Below the pieces are notes generated by a model. It searched no databases and had not been told where the DNA came from. It worked only from the letters and a program-made list of their open reading frames with translations. Source: Bryobacterales bacterium (GTDB lineage: Bacteria; Acidobacteriota; Terriglobia; Bryobacterales; UBA6623). From it: 38,171 nucleotides of DNA. Below, piece after piece: positions 16,603 to 25,375 of the stretch. Numbering within the stretch: position 1 is the first letter of the stretch; every line of letters starts with the position of its first letter. The stretch lies in contig JAPPMC010000067.1 in the NCBI GenBank assembly GCA_028819235.1, positions 1-38,171 of the forward strand, in the 5' to 3' direction. The position numbers were made by a program, and so were the translations under genes.

Positions 16603-16630
16603 TTGGCGATGCAACGGCCCGTAGTAGACT
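16603..16630 (+). promoter_or_regulatory. Putative promoter of the second repeat protein
   Basis: TTGGCG at 16603-16608, a 16-base spacer, then TAGACT at 16625-16630, ten bases before ATG 16641. No ribosome site separates the -10 box from the ATG, so a leaderless transcript would be implied. Confidence 0.3.
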
Positions 16631-16640
16631 GTTGCAAGCC

Positions 16641-19619
16641 ATGTACCGAACCAAGGGTTTCGTCACCTCCGCCTTGCGGAATCTGCGCCTCTCCGCCCTC
16701 TGGGTGGCCCTGACCGCACTCGCCGGGCCACTCGCCGCACAAGTCGTCCAGGTCCAGCTCGGCGACCACGGCGGCACTGCCAGCCTGACCGTCACCGGCG
16801 AAGGCCAAGCCACTTGGGAGGGCATGCAGGTCGTAGATGGCTCGACCATCACAGGGGCCAATGGCCTGACGTACGTGCTGATTTTCGCTGACGGCGAGTG
16901 GACCGCACAGTATCTCTCGCAACTCGTGCGCGTGATGCTGGGTGACTCGGGCAGGGCGATCACCCTAGAACGCATGGAAGACGGTGAGTATTGGTGGGGC
17001 GGACCCATCCAGAGCGGACTCACGGTGCGCAGTTCCGACGGCATCGTCTACCGCCTCGTTCTGTCGGCGGGGACTTGGACAGCGATGCCGCTCCAGTCTT
17101 CTGTCTCAATCCCACTGGGGGACTCGGGAGAATCGGTGTCCCTCCAACTCCTGCCAGGAGGAGCCTACACGTACAACGGCCGGCCCGTGACAGACGGCTT
17201 CGTAGTTACCGTGTCGTCCGGGATGCGCTACGAGCTGAGGCTCAGCGAGGGGGAGTGGGTCGCGCGGCCTTACCAAGAACCGACGCAGCCGACCGATCCT
17301 ACCGATCCTTCCGAACCTACGCCACCCACTACTCCAACAATCGTGACCGACGTGCTAACGACGTACGTAGGGATCGCCCCGACTCTAGTCAGTAGTGAGG
17401 ACGGAGTTCGCAATGCAGTTCTCCGGGTTGGAGGGTCCGACTACCTTCTATCGAGCCTTTCTTCCGGCCAATCACTCACTACCGGGGAGACATTCGCAGG
17501 GAGAGCGATGGAAGCCATCGCAGCTAGGCGGAGGCAAATCGAACTCTACGAAATCGTGTACGAAGACCGACCGGACGACCTGCTCCAGACCCTCCAGGAC
17601 ATATGGGACCAATCTCACGCCGCACTCGGCGGGCTATTTGATGCCGCAGGTGCCTCGGAGGTCTTCAGCTTCTCGGTGCCTCAGACATCGCAAGGGCGGG
17701 TCGACGTCGAGGAGGTCAAGGAGACCATGGATGCCGTGATCGCCTCTCTGGAGACATTCCAGAGCTTCCGCACAGCGCTTGGGGACGGCGGCATCCTAGA
17801 AGGAGCCCTTGACATTGAGTCGGCCCAAGCGGCGTACGAAGCGGTCACCGACTGGTCGGCTCTGCAGTTTGGCGCAACTCAAAACACCCGATTCGGCGCG
17901 TACCTCCGATATCAGAGACCTGAGGGTTCCTCGTGGCAAGACAGTCTGCAGTTGCTTTCCGGGGAGGAGGGATTCGGAGCATTCGCGTACAGCCCCCTGC
18001 CGTCGTCCGTGCTTTCGAGCCTTCCCATCTCTGGCACGGCCAACTATTCCGGACGCACTGTCGCGGTTTCCCCCTTAGGGGGCTTTGGCGTCTACAGCGG
18101 CACGATCAACCTTCAGGTTCGCTTCGCTGCCAGGTCGATCAATGGAGTCATCAGGGGGTTGGCCAACGACGCTGGCGAGTTGCTGACCTATTCTCAGCTG
18201 CCAGTCTCCGAGATCTCCCTGCCGGCGGCGAGTCTTGGACCGGACGCATCGTTCAGTGTGCAGGGGGGTACAGGGGCGCTGCTGTTTGAGAGCTTGGCGG
18301 TCCCGCCACCGACGCAGAGCGTCTTTATGGACATGAGCGGTCAGATCCTAGGTAGCGGCCTAGGGGCCGCGGAAGCAATCATAGGGACTTGGAGCGTAAA
18401 CCCTTCGGTAGGCGGCCTCCCGGAGCTCACGGGGGCGTACGGCGCGGAGCGACGCGCGACCTCCGCACCGAGTAGGCCCGCTACTGACACCGACGGCCTT
18501 ACAGCCCTAGCCTTTATCGGGGCCCGCCCTGACGACGTGGGCAACATCAGGCTCGGAGGTGCGGACGCCTCCGGAGCGGCCCTCAGTTACTGGGCCGGCG
18601 CTCTGTACACGACCGGCTCGGCGGAGATCCTTGGCCCGACAGCGGTCTCCCTCGCGCGGCGAGCGCTCGCAGACCTAGCAGTTCGCGTGTCGATCTGGGC
18701 GACCAACGACGGTGACCCCCAGTTTGACCAAGACCGCGCGAACCTGTGGTCCTCCGCGAATACGATCCTCCACGAGCAGGTCTTTGGACAGAATGCCAGT
18801 GCATTGAACATTCTAGGGGCTTCCTACCCGATCGGCAGCAATCGGGACTCAAGGGCGCTGGATAGCCTGGACGTTGCTGTAGAGGCGCTATCGTCCGTAG
18901 CTTCATTCGGGGCATCCTTGCAGAGCGGCGGCGTCTTCGAAGATGCCAGCGGCATCGTCCAAGACCCTGCAGGCACCTTCGCGGCTCCTTTGTTCGAAGT
19001 GGACGTTGCCTACGGACACACCAACTACGCCCGTTTCGGCGTGTGGGCGCGTACGGTTCGTGACAGTGCGGTCAGCGCGCCAACACCGGATGCCACTACG
19101 CCATCCGGAGCGTTCGCCTACAGCCCACTCGCCGGCACAGTGTTAGCGACCTCAGCACTCGGCTATCCCAGTGGCGGCGTTGGTCACTTCGTCGGCCAGG
19201 CGCTCGCTATGGAGGTCAGTGCAGATCCCACTGCTTACGTCGGTGACATTCGAGCCACTGTGTCTTGGGGGCAAAGCATCGGAACCGCGTCGCTTACAGC
19301 GGTGATCTCCGGGTTGGCCAACCCCGAGTCCGGCGACGCACTGACGTACCAAGGCGTAGCCGTTGAGGAGATTGCTTTCGGGAACGTCGGGTTAAGCCTA
19401 GCCAATGACGGTACCGCATTCTTCTCAGACTCCGCCCCTTCAGTCATCATCCGGGTGGTGGACACGACCGCCGGGGGCACTGCGTGGAACGGAGCCAGGG
19501 AGATTATTGGCCAGTTCGTGGGGGACAGTCCGGACGGACCTCATGGCGTCATCGGCACGTGGAGCCTTGGCTTCGCGACCCCGATTGAAGGTGCCTTTGG
19601 CGCCGATGCCGGCCCATGA
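16641..19619 (+). CDS. Exported paralogue with 3 repeats and two C-terminal beta-barrel domains
   Basis: 992 residues from ATG 16641. The N-terminus is a Sec signal (hydrophobic segment ending G-P-L-A-A-Q) without a lipobox cysteine, so unlike its neighbour this protein should not be lipidated. Three repeats of the same type follow (about residues 36-212; first begins L-G-D-H-G-G, later L-G-D-S-G). Then comes a linker of Pro-Thr-Asp repeats, a helical region (~275-400) and two barrel-like domains ending in G-A-Y-G-A-E-R (~600) and G-A-F-G-A-D at the C-terminus. Both barrels contain F-A-Y-S-P-L, as in the neighbour. The gene is a tandem paralogue on the same strand, 338 bases downstream. ATG 16641 is supported by the signal peptide; the open frame upstream to 16425 lacks one. 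Its role is unknown, probably surface-exposed or periplasmic. Confidence 0.82.
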   Translation: MYRTKGFVTSALRNLRLSALWVALTALAGPLAAQVVQVQLGDHGGTASLTVTGEGQATWEGMQVVDGSTITGANGLTYVLIFADGEWTAQYLSQLVRVMLGDSGRAITLERMEDGEYWWGGPIQSGLTVRSSDGIVYRLVLSAGTWTAMPLQSSVSIPLGDSGESVSLQLLPGGAYTYNGRPVTDGFVVTVSSGMRYELRLSEGEWVARPYQEPTQPTDPTDPSEPTPPTTPTIVTDVLTTYVGIAPTLVSSEDGVRNAVLRVGGSDYLLSSLSSGQSLTTGETFAGRAMEAIAARRRQIELYEIVYEDRPDDLLQTLQDIWDQSHAALGGLFDAAGASEVFSFSVPQTSQGRVDVEEVKETMDAVIASLETFQSFRTALGDGGILEGALDIESAQAAYEAVTDWSALQFGATQNTRFGAYLRYQRPEGSSWQDSLQLLSGEEGFGAFAYSPLPSSVLSSLPISGTANYSGRTVAVSPLGGFGVYSGTINLQVRFAARSINGVIRGLANDAGELLTYSQLPVSEISLPAASLGPDASFSVQGGTGALLFESLAVPPPTQSVFMDMSGQILGSGLGAAEAIIGTWSVNPSVGGLPELTGAYGAERRATSAPSRPATDTDGLTALAFIGARPDDVGNIRLGGADASGAALSYWAGALYTTGSAEILGPTAVSLARRALADLAVRVSIWATNDGDPQFDQDRANLWSSANTILHEQVFGQNASALNILGASYPIGSNRDSRALDSLDVAVEALSSVASFGASLQSGGVFEDASGIVQDPAGTFAAPLFEVDVAYGHTNYARFGVWARTVRDSAVSAPTPDATTPSGAFAYSPLAGTVLATSALGYPSGGVGHFVGQALAMEVSADPTAYVGDIRATVSWGQSIGTASLTAVISGLANPESGDALTYQGVAVEEIAFGNVGLSLANDGTAFFSDSAPSVIIRVVDTTAGGTAWNGAREIIGQFVGDSPDGPHGVIGTWSLGFATPIEGAFGADAGP
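16746..17275 (+). repeat. 3 tandem coding repeats, same family as at 11599
   Basis: Three units of about 58-60 residues with L-G-D-H/S-G, G-x-Y/W, Y-x-L and G-x-W-x-A positions conserved. Unit 1 resembles unit 1 of the lipoprotein (both L-G-[ED]-H-G-G-T-A), suggesting that the first unit is ancestral and the array then expanded in the neighbour or shrank here. Confidence 0.75.
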
Positions 19620-19686
19620 ACTCCAAGTGCCGGTTTCAGTTGGACTGGTGACTGGCGGCCTTGGCCAGGGGGGGAGTTACGTCGGC

Positions 19687-20196
19687 ATGAGTAATGACTG
19701 GCGGGAGGATAGCCCGCGAGGCCTCCTGACCGACGCTCAGTCCTTCCAGCTTGTTGCCGAAGATGCCCTTTGTGCCCACACCAAGCGCGCCGCCGAGGAT
19801 TCTCCGTTTAGCGAGGATTCGCCATACATTCTGAAATGTGATCCGCCCTCGTTAGCGATTTATTACAATTTTTGTCACGGCATTGAACTTGCCCTAAAGG
19901 CATACATTCGGCAGCAGAATGTCCTTCGTCTATCTAAACTTCGAAGTCGGAAGTTTGGCCACAATATCTCTCATCTGCTGGATGTAGCTATTGAGCATGG
20001 ACTTTGCGACGAGTGCAGTCTGACGGAGACACAAATCGAACACATCCATGCGATTAGCGACTCTTATTCGGGTAAGGGACTCGAGTACTTCCGGCTGGGC
20101 TCGATTCACCTTCCTCCGATCGTTGTGATTCGGGACGCTACCAGGGCGTTGGTAGAAGGGATCCGCCCCATGAAGCTCAGGCTCGCAGGAGAGTGA
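19687..20196 (+). CDS. HEPN-like helical protein
   Basis: 169 residues from ATG 19687, preceded by a purine-rich GGGGGGGAG about ten bases upstream; the open frame extends upstream only as a shadow of the barrel protein. The core reads N-F-C-H-G-I-E-L-A-L-K-A-Y-I then K-F-G-H-N-I-S-H-L-L, a pattern of HEPN-type helical bundles (conserved E-L-x-L-K-A and a later G-H-x-x-x-x-L-L). The classic R-x(4-6)-H ribonuclease motif is not in its usual C-terminal place; R-S-R-K-F-G-H is the nearest match. HEPN proteins are frequent in toxin and defence systems. It lies 67 bases after the repeat protein and 332 bases before a Schlafen-like gene. Base composition is lower in GC than its neighbours, suggesting transfer. 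Confidence 0.5.
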   Translation: MSNDWREDSPRGLLTDAQSFQLVAEDALCAHTKRAAEDSPFSEDSPYILKCDPPSLAIYYNFCHGIELALKAYIRQQNVLRLSKLRSRKFGHNISHLLDVAIEHGLCDECSLTETQIEHIHAISDSYSGKGLEYFRLGSIHLPPIVVIRDATRALVEGIRPMKLRLAGE

Positions 20197-20528
20197 GTAT
20201 TCGACCAGAGCGTAAGTGTCGAGCCCACGTGCGAGCGGGACAGTACTGGATCGTGAGGCTGCAGCACAAAGCTCAGACTTCCCTTTGGTTGGCCATCGGT
20301 GGCCTTCAACCTGGCTGAGGCATGTGAACATCGGGCGTTTCTTGGCTCGTGCGACTTTGCAGCTTCGAACAACTGCGAGACGGTTCTCGACCAGCCGCAA
20401 ACGATCCACCCCAAGCGGACCCTAGTGGTAGCAGTTACACTTGGCCAAGACCCAAGAGTCATCGGGGCCTCGGCTATGGTGGATCCACGGGGGACTGGCT
20501 TGATCGAGACTTCCCACTGGGGGCCCTC
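20197..20528. other. Intergenic, no gene seen
   Basis: Open frames run through on both strands, but none carries a motif. The Schlafen-like frame is open upstream to 20349; I see no ribosome site or conserved sequence in that extension, so I treat it as untranslated leader. Confidence 0.35.
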
Positions 20529-22346
20529 ATGACCGGATTCCGGCATGACCAGCGCTGGACCGCCGAAAACGTATTGGCCCAGATCAAACTAGGCGAGGAC
20601 AGTGAATTTGAGTTCAAGCAGGCTTACTTCGACGACAAGCGAGTTAGCGCTCCCCGAGCCGAGAAAGTCGCAAACGAGCTGGCTGCATTCGCCAATGCAC
20701 ACGGCGGCACCTTGATATTCAGCGTTTCTGACGACGGGGAGATCAGAGCGCTGGATCGGAGCCAGATGGACGCGCTTGAGGAGTTCGTCAGCATCATCTG
20801 CGAGGACCGGATCGATCCTCCTCTGTCTTTCTTCACCAGGCGGCTTCTTCTGCCAGACAGGCAATCGGCCTTGCTCGTGACGGTTGAGCGGAGTGCCCTC
20901 GTGCACAAGAGCCCGGGGGGCTTCCTGACGCGCAAGGGCAGCACCGTACGCGAGCTGTCGTCACCGGCCCTGCACCGGCTGTTCCAGCTCCGTGGCCGCT
21001 CTGGCCTGCTCGGGCCCGACCTCGCGCTGGTAGCGGGAACCGGACCCAAGAGCCTCGACTCGTTGCTCACGCACCGGTTCCTCGGCTCGCGCAGCGCCGT
21101 CTGGGACGAAATTCAACTTCAGAAGCTGAAGATCCTGAGGCAGGACGAGAACGGCGAACTGCGATCGACAGTGGCCGGTATCTTGCTCTGCACCAACCGC
21201 CCAGACGAAAACATCCGAGGCGCTGTCATCGAAGCCGTTCGCTACGACGGGATCGTGAATGGAAACTCGGAACAGCTCGACCAAGCCACCATTACAGGTC
21301 CCTTGGACTCCCAGATTCGCGACGCGGCCCACTTCGTCAAACGGAACACTTGGGTCGCGGCCCGCAAAGTTCCCGGCCGGGTCGAGATTCCTCAGTTTCA
21401 TCCGCGGGCAGTCTTTGAAGGCATCGTGAACGCCGTTCTGCACCGTGACTACGGACTGGAGAATCGGAAGATCCGCCTGTTTGTGTTTGACGACCGACTG
21501 GAGCTATACTCGCCCGGCGCGTTGCCCAACTCGCTGGAGATCGAGTCCATGCATCGCCAGCAGGCGACACGAAATGAGACGGTTGCGTCCCTCCTGCGGA
21601 GCCTGAGCGTCGAAGGAATCTTTGGTTCGGGTGATCGCCAGCGCTTCCTCGAAGAGCGAGGGGAAGGTGTCCCGACGATCCGCGAACGCACACGGCAACT
21701 CGCCGGCCGCGATCCGGAGTTTGAGGTGATTGGTGGGAACGAGCTGTTGCTGCGGATACCGGCCTCGCCCGTCCCTTCCGGCGAGTTGACGGGGCAGGTG
21801 TCGATCACGGCATCTGGTGCGCCATTGGTTGGTGCGCAAATCCTAGTCCAATATCCAGATGGCACGTGGCACATCGAACGGACCGACAGCTTAGGACAGG
21901 CCGCATTCTTACTTCATTCTGATTTACCGATGACCGTACTGTGTGCCGCACAGGGTCACCGAGGTCGGGCTGTCCGGGATTGGCGGCCGAGCCATGAGAT
22001 CTCGATCGACATGGACCCATTTCCAGATGGCGGCTCCGTTGTGCTGATGGACGGGGCTGGCCAAGTCCCAAACCTGCGGGGCCGCCTCAATGCAGTCTTG
22101 GATGAGCTGGATCGAATGTACTTGTATGCAAACAACATCAGCATCGAAGGCGGCATGCCACAGCCCATCTATGTTCGGCTGCGCGAGCCCCTTCGCCTCA
22201 CCGACGCATATGGCACACGCTTGATGGTGAGACTCATAGAAATGGTAGGCCGCTCGGCCCTGTTGGAGTACTGGACTGCTTCAAGTCACGAGAAACCGAG
22301 GCTCAATCCCAATACGGTCTCGACTCAGACATCCTCGCCAGCATAA
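20529..22346 (+). CDS. Schlafen/AlbA_2 domain protein with HATPase-like domain and novel C-terminal extension
   Basis: 605 residues from ATG 20529. The N-terminus (about 20-135) is an AlbA_2/Schlafen domain: E-D-S-E-F-E-F-K (23-30), A-F-A-N-A-H-G-G-T-L-I-F and D-R-I-D-P-P. The middle (about 285-370) has H-P-R-A-V-F-E-G-I-V-N-A-V-L-H-R-D-Y and F-D-D-R-L-E-L-Y-S-P-G, the ATP-binding HATPase_c_4 domain paired with AlbA_2 in many bacterial regulators. A winged-helix-like stretch follows. The last ~160 residues contain a carboxypeptidase-regulatory-like beta domain (G-E-L-T-G-Q-V then G-A-Q-I-L-V) and a tail I do not recognise. Family members are called transcriptional regulators or RNA-targeting enzymes, and some are linked to phage defence. 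The HEPN-like gene upstream makes a defence role attractive but unproven. Confidence 0.75.
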   Translation: MTGFRHDQRWTAENVLAQIKLGEDSEFEFKQAYFDDKRVSAPRAEKVANELAAFANAHGGTLIFSVSDDGEIRALDRSQMDALEEFVSIICEDRIDPPLSFFTRRLLLPDRQSALLVTVERSALVHKSPGGFLTRKGSTVRELSSPALHRLFQLRGRSGLLGPDLALVAGTGPKSLDSLLTHRFLGSRSAVWDEIQLQKLKILRQDENGELRSTVAGILLCTNRPDENIRGAVIEAVRYDGIVNGNSEQLDQATITGPLDSQIRDAAHFVKRNTWVAARKVPGRVEIPQFHPRAVFEGIVNAVLHRDYGLENRKIRLFVFDDRLELYSPGALPNSLEIESMHRQQATRNETVASLLRSLSVEGIFGSGDRQRFLEERGEGVPTIRERTRQLAGRDPEFEVIGGNELLLRIPASPVPSGELTGQVSITASGAPLVGAQILVQYPDGTWHIERTDSLGQAAFLLHSDLPMTVLCAAQGHRGRAVRDWRPSHEISIDMDPFPDGGSVVLMDGAGQVPNLRGRLNAVLDELDRMYLYANNISIEGGMPQPIYVRLREPLRLTDAYGTRLMVRLIEMVGRSALLEYWTASSHEKPRLNPNTVSTQTSSPA

Positions 22347-22801
22347 ACCTCGGGATGACTTCGCCTGCGCACACACCCGGCTCGTGTCCGGGTCGGCCTG
22401 GACCACGGAATCATCGAACGTGCTCGATGCTCGCGTTGATGCGCCAACCAAGGTCTCGCGGTCAGTCTTGCCGAGAAACCATGGCGTTGTAGTTGTCGTA
22501 CGGTATGCGCTGGGCGTTGCCCACCACGGTGAGCTTTCGCTGGCGCACTGTCACGATTGCGGTCACGGGCGAGGGTGGAATGTTCTTCGGAGACCGCCCC
22601 CGAGGATTCTCGGAGGAACACCCCACTGTTGTTCAGTACTGCCTCTGCCGACACCCTTCGGCTTGCCTGCTAACCTGCAAGGCCGTTCAGGCTAGATGGG
22701 AGTGTGGCATCACGCCCTCCACCCTTGGCCCGGCACATTGTCGTCGAGAGCTGCCTTACCCAAGATATCCATCGTGTCTGGCTTACATCCGGGGTCGGCC
22801 T

Positions 22802-22845
22802 GCTGATTCCGGTCAAAGTGAACGCTGATTCCGGGCCAATGTGAC
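22802..22845 (+). repeat. Two 22-bp direct repeats, IS21-end-like
   Basis: GCTGATTCCGG occurs at 22802 and 22824, each followed by a related 11-base tail ending in GTGAAC or GTGAC. A further CTGATTTCCGG follows at 22924. Multiple short repeats with this look are found at the ends of IS21-family elements. No IstA or IstB coding sequence is present, so this would be a solo end. Confidence 0.4.
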
Positions 22846-22923
22846 ACTAGTCCGAAGGCGCCTGAACTGGGTCGGAGTGAAGCGACGCAGAGGACCTCAC
22901 ATTCAGCCATCCGCGCCTTGCAC

Positions 22924-23080
22924 CTGATTTCCGGTAATCGGGGCGTGCGGAGGCGCAGATGTAGGAGTGACAGCCACATTTCAGAATGTTTGGAGATGCT
23001 ATGGGAACGCAACGTAGAACTGCAGACTGGGCACGTAACTTGCCAAGAGTGGCGGAGACTCAGTCTGAGTGGCGCTCAAG
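22924..23080 (+). repeat. Dispersed repeat, copy 1
   Basis: It shares order and sequence with 31423-31570: starts CTGATTTCCGGTAATCG, continues through GCGGAGGCG and GTGACAGCC, and ends GAGTGGC...TCTGA-GTGGCGCTCA. Identity is partial, so the duplication is not recent. It may be an old mobile-element end. Confidence 0.55.
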
Positions 23081-23239
23081 TGACGGCGCGGTCCTCCGGG
23101 CGTTCCGGATGCTCACCTGCGGCTGGTCTAGCGGCACGTGGACGAGATCCAATTCAGTCATTGGCATTCCTCCTCTTGCTGCCCGCCCCAAGCGGGGCGG
23201 CGTGTATATGTCGCCAACCCTAGGCGGCGCGCCTCAATT

Positions 23240-23310
23240 TGTCGAGCCTTCGAATACGCGAGGACGCGCACTGTCGAGTCTTCGAGGAATCGCATTGTCG
23301 AACGTTCGAG
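23240..23310 (+). repeat. Three TGTCGA-NNN-TTCGA motifs
   Basis: The motif occurs at 23240, 23272 and 23296, about 80-150 bases before the DUF29 start. The last is a perfect 12-base palindrome, TCGAACGTTCGA (23298-23309), kept in the copy at 36727. An operator or a recombination site is possible. Confidence 0.35.
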
Positions 23311-23391
23311 CCCTCGGGCACAGGCGCGCGCCGCTACGCGGCGCGGGAGAGGCCCGGCCGGGCGTTGGGCTACAATCCAGGCAGGTCGAAC

Positions 23392-24039
23392 ATGGCTTCG
23401 CTGACTCCAGATCTGATTACGCCGAGGGTCGGCGAGGCCAGCCTCTACCAGCGAGACGGCTGGAGCTGGGCGAAGCAGCAGGCCGAGGCGCTGCGCCGCC
23501 GGGACCTGCAGGCAATCGACTGGGACAACGTAATCGAGGAAATCGAATCGGTGGGCCGCGCTGAGAGGGGCAAGTGGGTGTCGCATTGCGCGCAAGCGCT
23601 CGAGCACATGCTGGCGGTCGAGCACTGGAAGGCCGCGACAGCGAGAGACTTGCAGCATTGGGAGACAGAGATCCGCGCATTCCGGATCGGGATGGCCATT
23701 GCGATCGACGAAAACCCGGGCCTGCAGGGGGAGTACACGGAAATGCTCGCCCTGGCTTGGAGGGCCGGGCGCGCCAGCGCGGTCGAACGGCTGGCCGGAT
23801 ATGCCGCCGACGAGCAGGGCACCGGCTCGCCCCGGTCGCACCTGCGGGCCGCCAATGCGCAGCTGCCGGACGACTGCCCCTACCTGGCCGAGCACGTGGC
23901 GGCCTACGACCCCAAGCGGGACAAGCAGCCGCGGCCGGACGTCTTGCCGCCCGGGGTCGCGGTCGTGTTCAACTCCGTCTTGCGCCGAGACTACGAGATC
24001 CTGCCGGCCCCACAGCGCAGCCGGGGCTGGTCGCGCTGA
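23392..24039 (+). CDS. DUF29 family protein, copy 1
   Basis: 215 residues from ATG 23392. The DUF29 pattern is clear: S-L-Y-Q-R-D-G-W-S-W, then D-W-D-N-V-I-E-E-I-E-S-V-G-R-A-E-R, a helical middle, and D-D-C-P-Y near residue 162. DUF29 proteins normally finish soon after that motif; here about 50 extra residues follow. The function of DUF29 is unknown. TACAAT at 23371-23376 could be a -10 box, which would give a short leader. A copy at 36821 is identical except that residue 10 is Thr here and Gly there. An Rpn-type gene follows about 400 bases downstream in both copies. Confidence 0.8.
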   Translation: MASLTPDLITPRVGEASLYQRDGWSWAKQQAEALRRRDLQAIDWDNVIEEIESVGRAERGKWVSHCAQALEHMLAVEHWKAATARDLQHWETEIRAFRIGMAIAIDENPGLQGEYTEMLALAWRAGRASAVERLAGYAADEQGTGSPRSHLRAANAQLPDDCPYLAEHVAAYDPKRDKQPRPDVLPPGVAVVFNSVLRRDYEILPAPQRSRGWSR

Positions 24040-24440
24040 GCGCCCAGCGGACCGCAAGGCGCAACGCGCCCCATACAGTGCCACAGCTTGGAGGAACGAC
24101 CGGGTCCCGGGCCTTGGCGCGTTCAATCTACGCCGGGCGGGCGTGATCCTCCATCGGGCCAACCGGGTCTAGCTGTGCTTGCCCGCGCCGTACGCAGGAC
24201 GAGCATAGGTCCGCCTCGACCCAGTGGCAGGGCTCCTCGTCCTCGTCGACGCACGCATCGTATCAGTGCAGTTCCCCAAAGTGCCCAAGGCTGTGCATAC
24301 GACCAGGCGATCCTCGCAGGTCGGCACACCTGTTGCGGCATGAGAACTTCCGACCGATGCCGCCCGACCGCGCTGCTATCCTTCGAGTTCCTGCGGTTGC
24401 CATTCTGGCGCGTCAGGGCTGCGATCGGCGCGCTGAGAGA
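24040..24440. other. Spacer between DUF29 and Rpn copy 1
   Basis: No gene recognised. Its conservation with 37469-37990 reflects the recent duplication. Compared with that copy, 124 bases are missing after 24263. Confidence 0.4.
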
Positions 24441-25156
24441 ATGGCGACCGACCTGTACAACCCGCACGACTCGTCTTCCGCGCACTGCCGTCCGACGAGC
24501 GTCGTGCCCGAGCCGTGCTGCAAGCCCATCTGAAACCTTGGGTGGCGGCGCTGCTGGCCGACGAGCCGCCAGTTGCGCTCGACAGCAGCTTCGTGGACGA
24601 AGACCTGCGCGGCAGCCAGAGCGACAAGCTCTTCCAGGTGACGCTCAGGGGAGGCGAGCCGGGCTTGGTCTACGTGCTGCTGGAGCACAAGTCGTCGCCG
24701 GACCCGGGCACGGCGCTGCAGGTATTCCGGTACAAGCTGCGCATCTGGAATGCGTACGCGCAGGGCAGCCGGGACAGGCTGCGGGCGCTGCCGACGATCA
24801 TCCCGCTGGTCTTCTACCATGGCGCAGAGCCCTGAAAAGCGCCGGGCCCGATCGCGGAGATGCTGGCGACCGGAGACGAGCGACTGCGCGCCTTGGAGCC
24901 TTCGTTCGGATACTGGTTGCGGGACCTGGGGCACATTCCGGTTGAGCGGCTAGCGGCGGACCCGGCCGCGCGGGTGGGGCTGGTGGCACTACGCTATTCG
25001 CACAAAGGAGAGTATGCGGAGATGATGCGAGTACTGCCGGAAGTGCCGTGGGCGGTACCGGACTGGTCGGAATTCGAAATAGTGCTGGATCAAAGTTCCA
25101 GGAAGAGGCTTGCATCTGCTGTCCCGGATCTCGGCCAGCCAGCCCAGCTTCGCTAA
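24441..25156 (+). pseudogene. Rpn family nuclease (PD-(D/E)XK), copy 1, broken
   Basis: Rpn proteins are recombination-promoting DNA nucleases (YhgA/PF04754-like). The start at ATG 24441 is followed after ten codons (N-P-H-D) by a one-base deletion, judged against the copy at 37990, which has an extra C there. The frame resumes with S-F-V-D-E-D-L-R-G-S-Q-S-D-K and L-L-E-H-K-S, the catalytic D and E-x-K. A TGA at 24833-24835 stands where relatives have Trp (H-G-A-E-P-stop). The same frame then continues with I-A-E-M-L-A-T and E-P-S-F-G-Y-W-L-R, and is cut short: the usual middle and lysine/glycine repeat are missing before V-P-D-L-G. Three separate lesions show that it is dead. Confidence 0.85.
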
Positions 25157-25375
25157 TGGCAGGACCAATGGCCAAGCGCGGTCCTCCGATGCCCGCCTGC
25201 CACCGCGGTGCCTTGGACTGCGCGGCAGAAACCCCAGCTGCATGAGATGGTTGTCGGCGGGACTCTCGCGCCAGAGCGAGGCGGGAGGTCGATCGCCGAG
25301 AACGGTGTGTCTCGCTTGACGGCACCCAGCTCATGCTGGCTGTCGGGCACCTGAGCAGGATGCTGCTGGCACGAG
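25157..25375 (+). repeat. Rpn-downstream repeat, copy 1
   Basis: About 220 bases closely similar to 30889-31116, which also follows an Rpn gene. It starts TGGCAGGACCAATGGCCAAG and includes a nearly identical block around GGCGGGACTCTCGCGCCAG. No family or RNA structure recognised. It may be the right part of an Rpn-carrying unit. Confidence 0.7.

Larger units (their letters stand above)
22347..23391. other. Gene-free region with IS-like repeats
   Basis: No convincing gene. The stretch carries the 22-bp direct repeats at 22802, a repeat shared with 31423 and the TGTCGA...TTCGA motifs at 23240. A frame around 22540-22640 has a fairly protein-like translation (T-I-A-V-T-G-E-G-G-M-F-F-G) but I recognise no family. 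Confidence 0.45.
23291..24621 (+). repeat. Segmental duplication, copy 1 (DUF29 + Rpn cassette)
   Basis: It matches 36720-38171 in direct orientation almost base for base, including both intergenic parts. Differences include a few substitutions, a 124-base block present only in copy 2 (37693-37816), and one base missing here in the Rpn gene. Homology in copy 2 continues to the window end. Confidence 0.9.
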
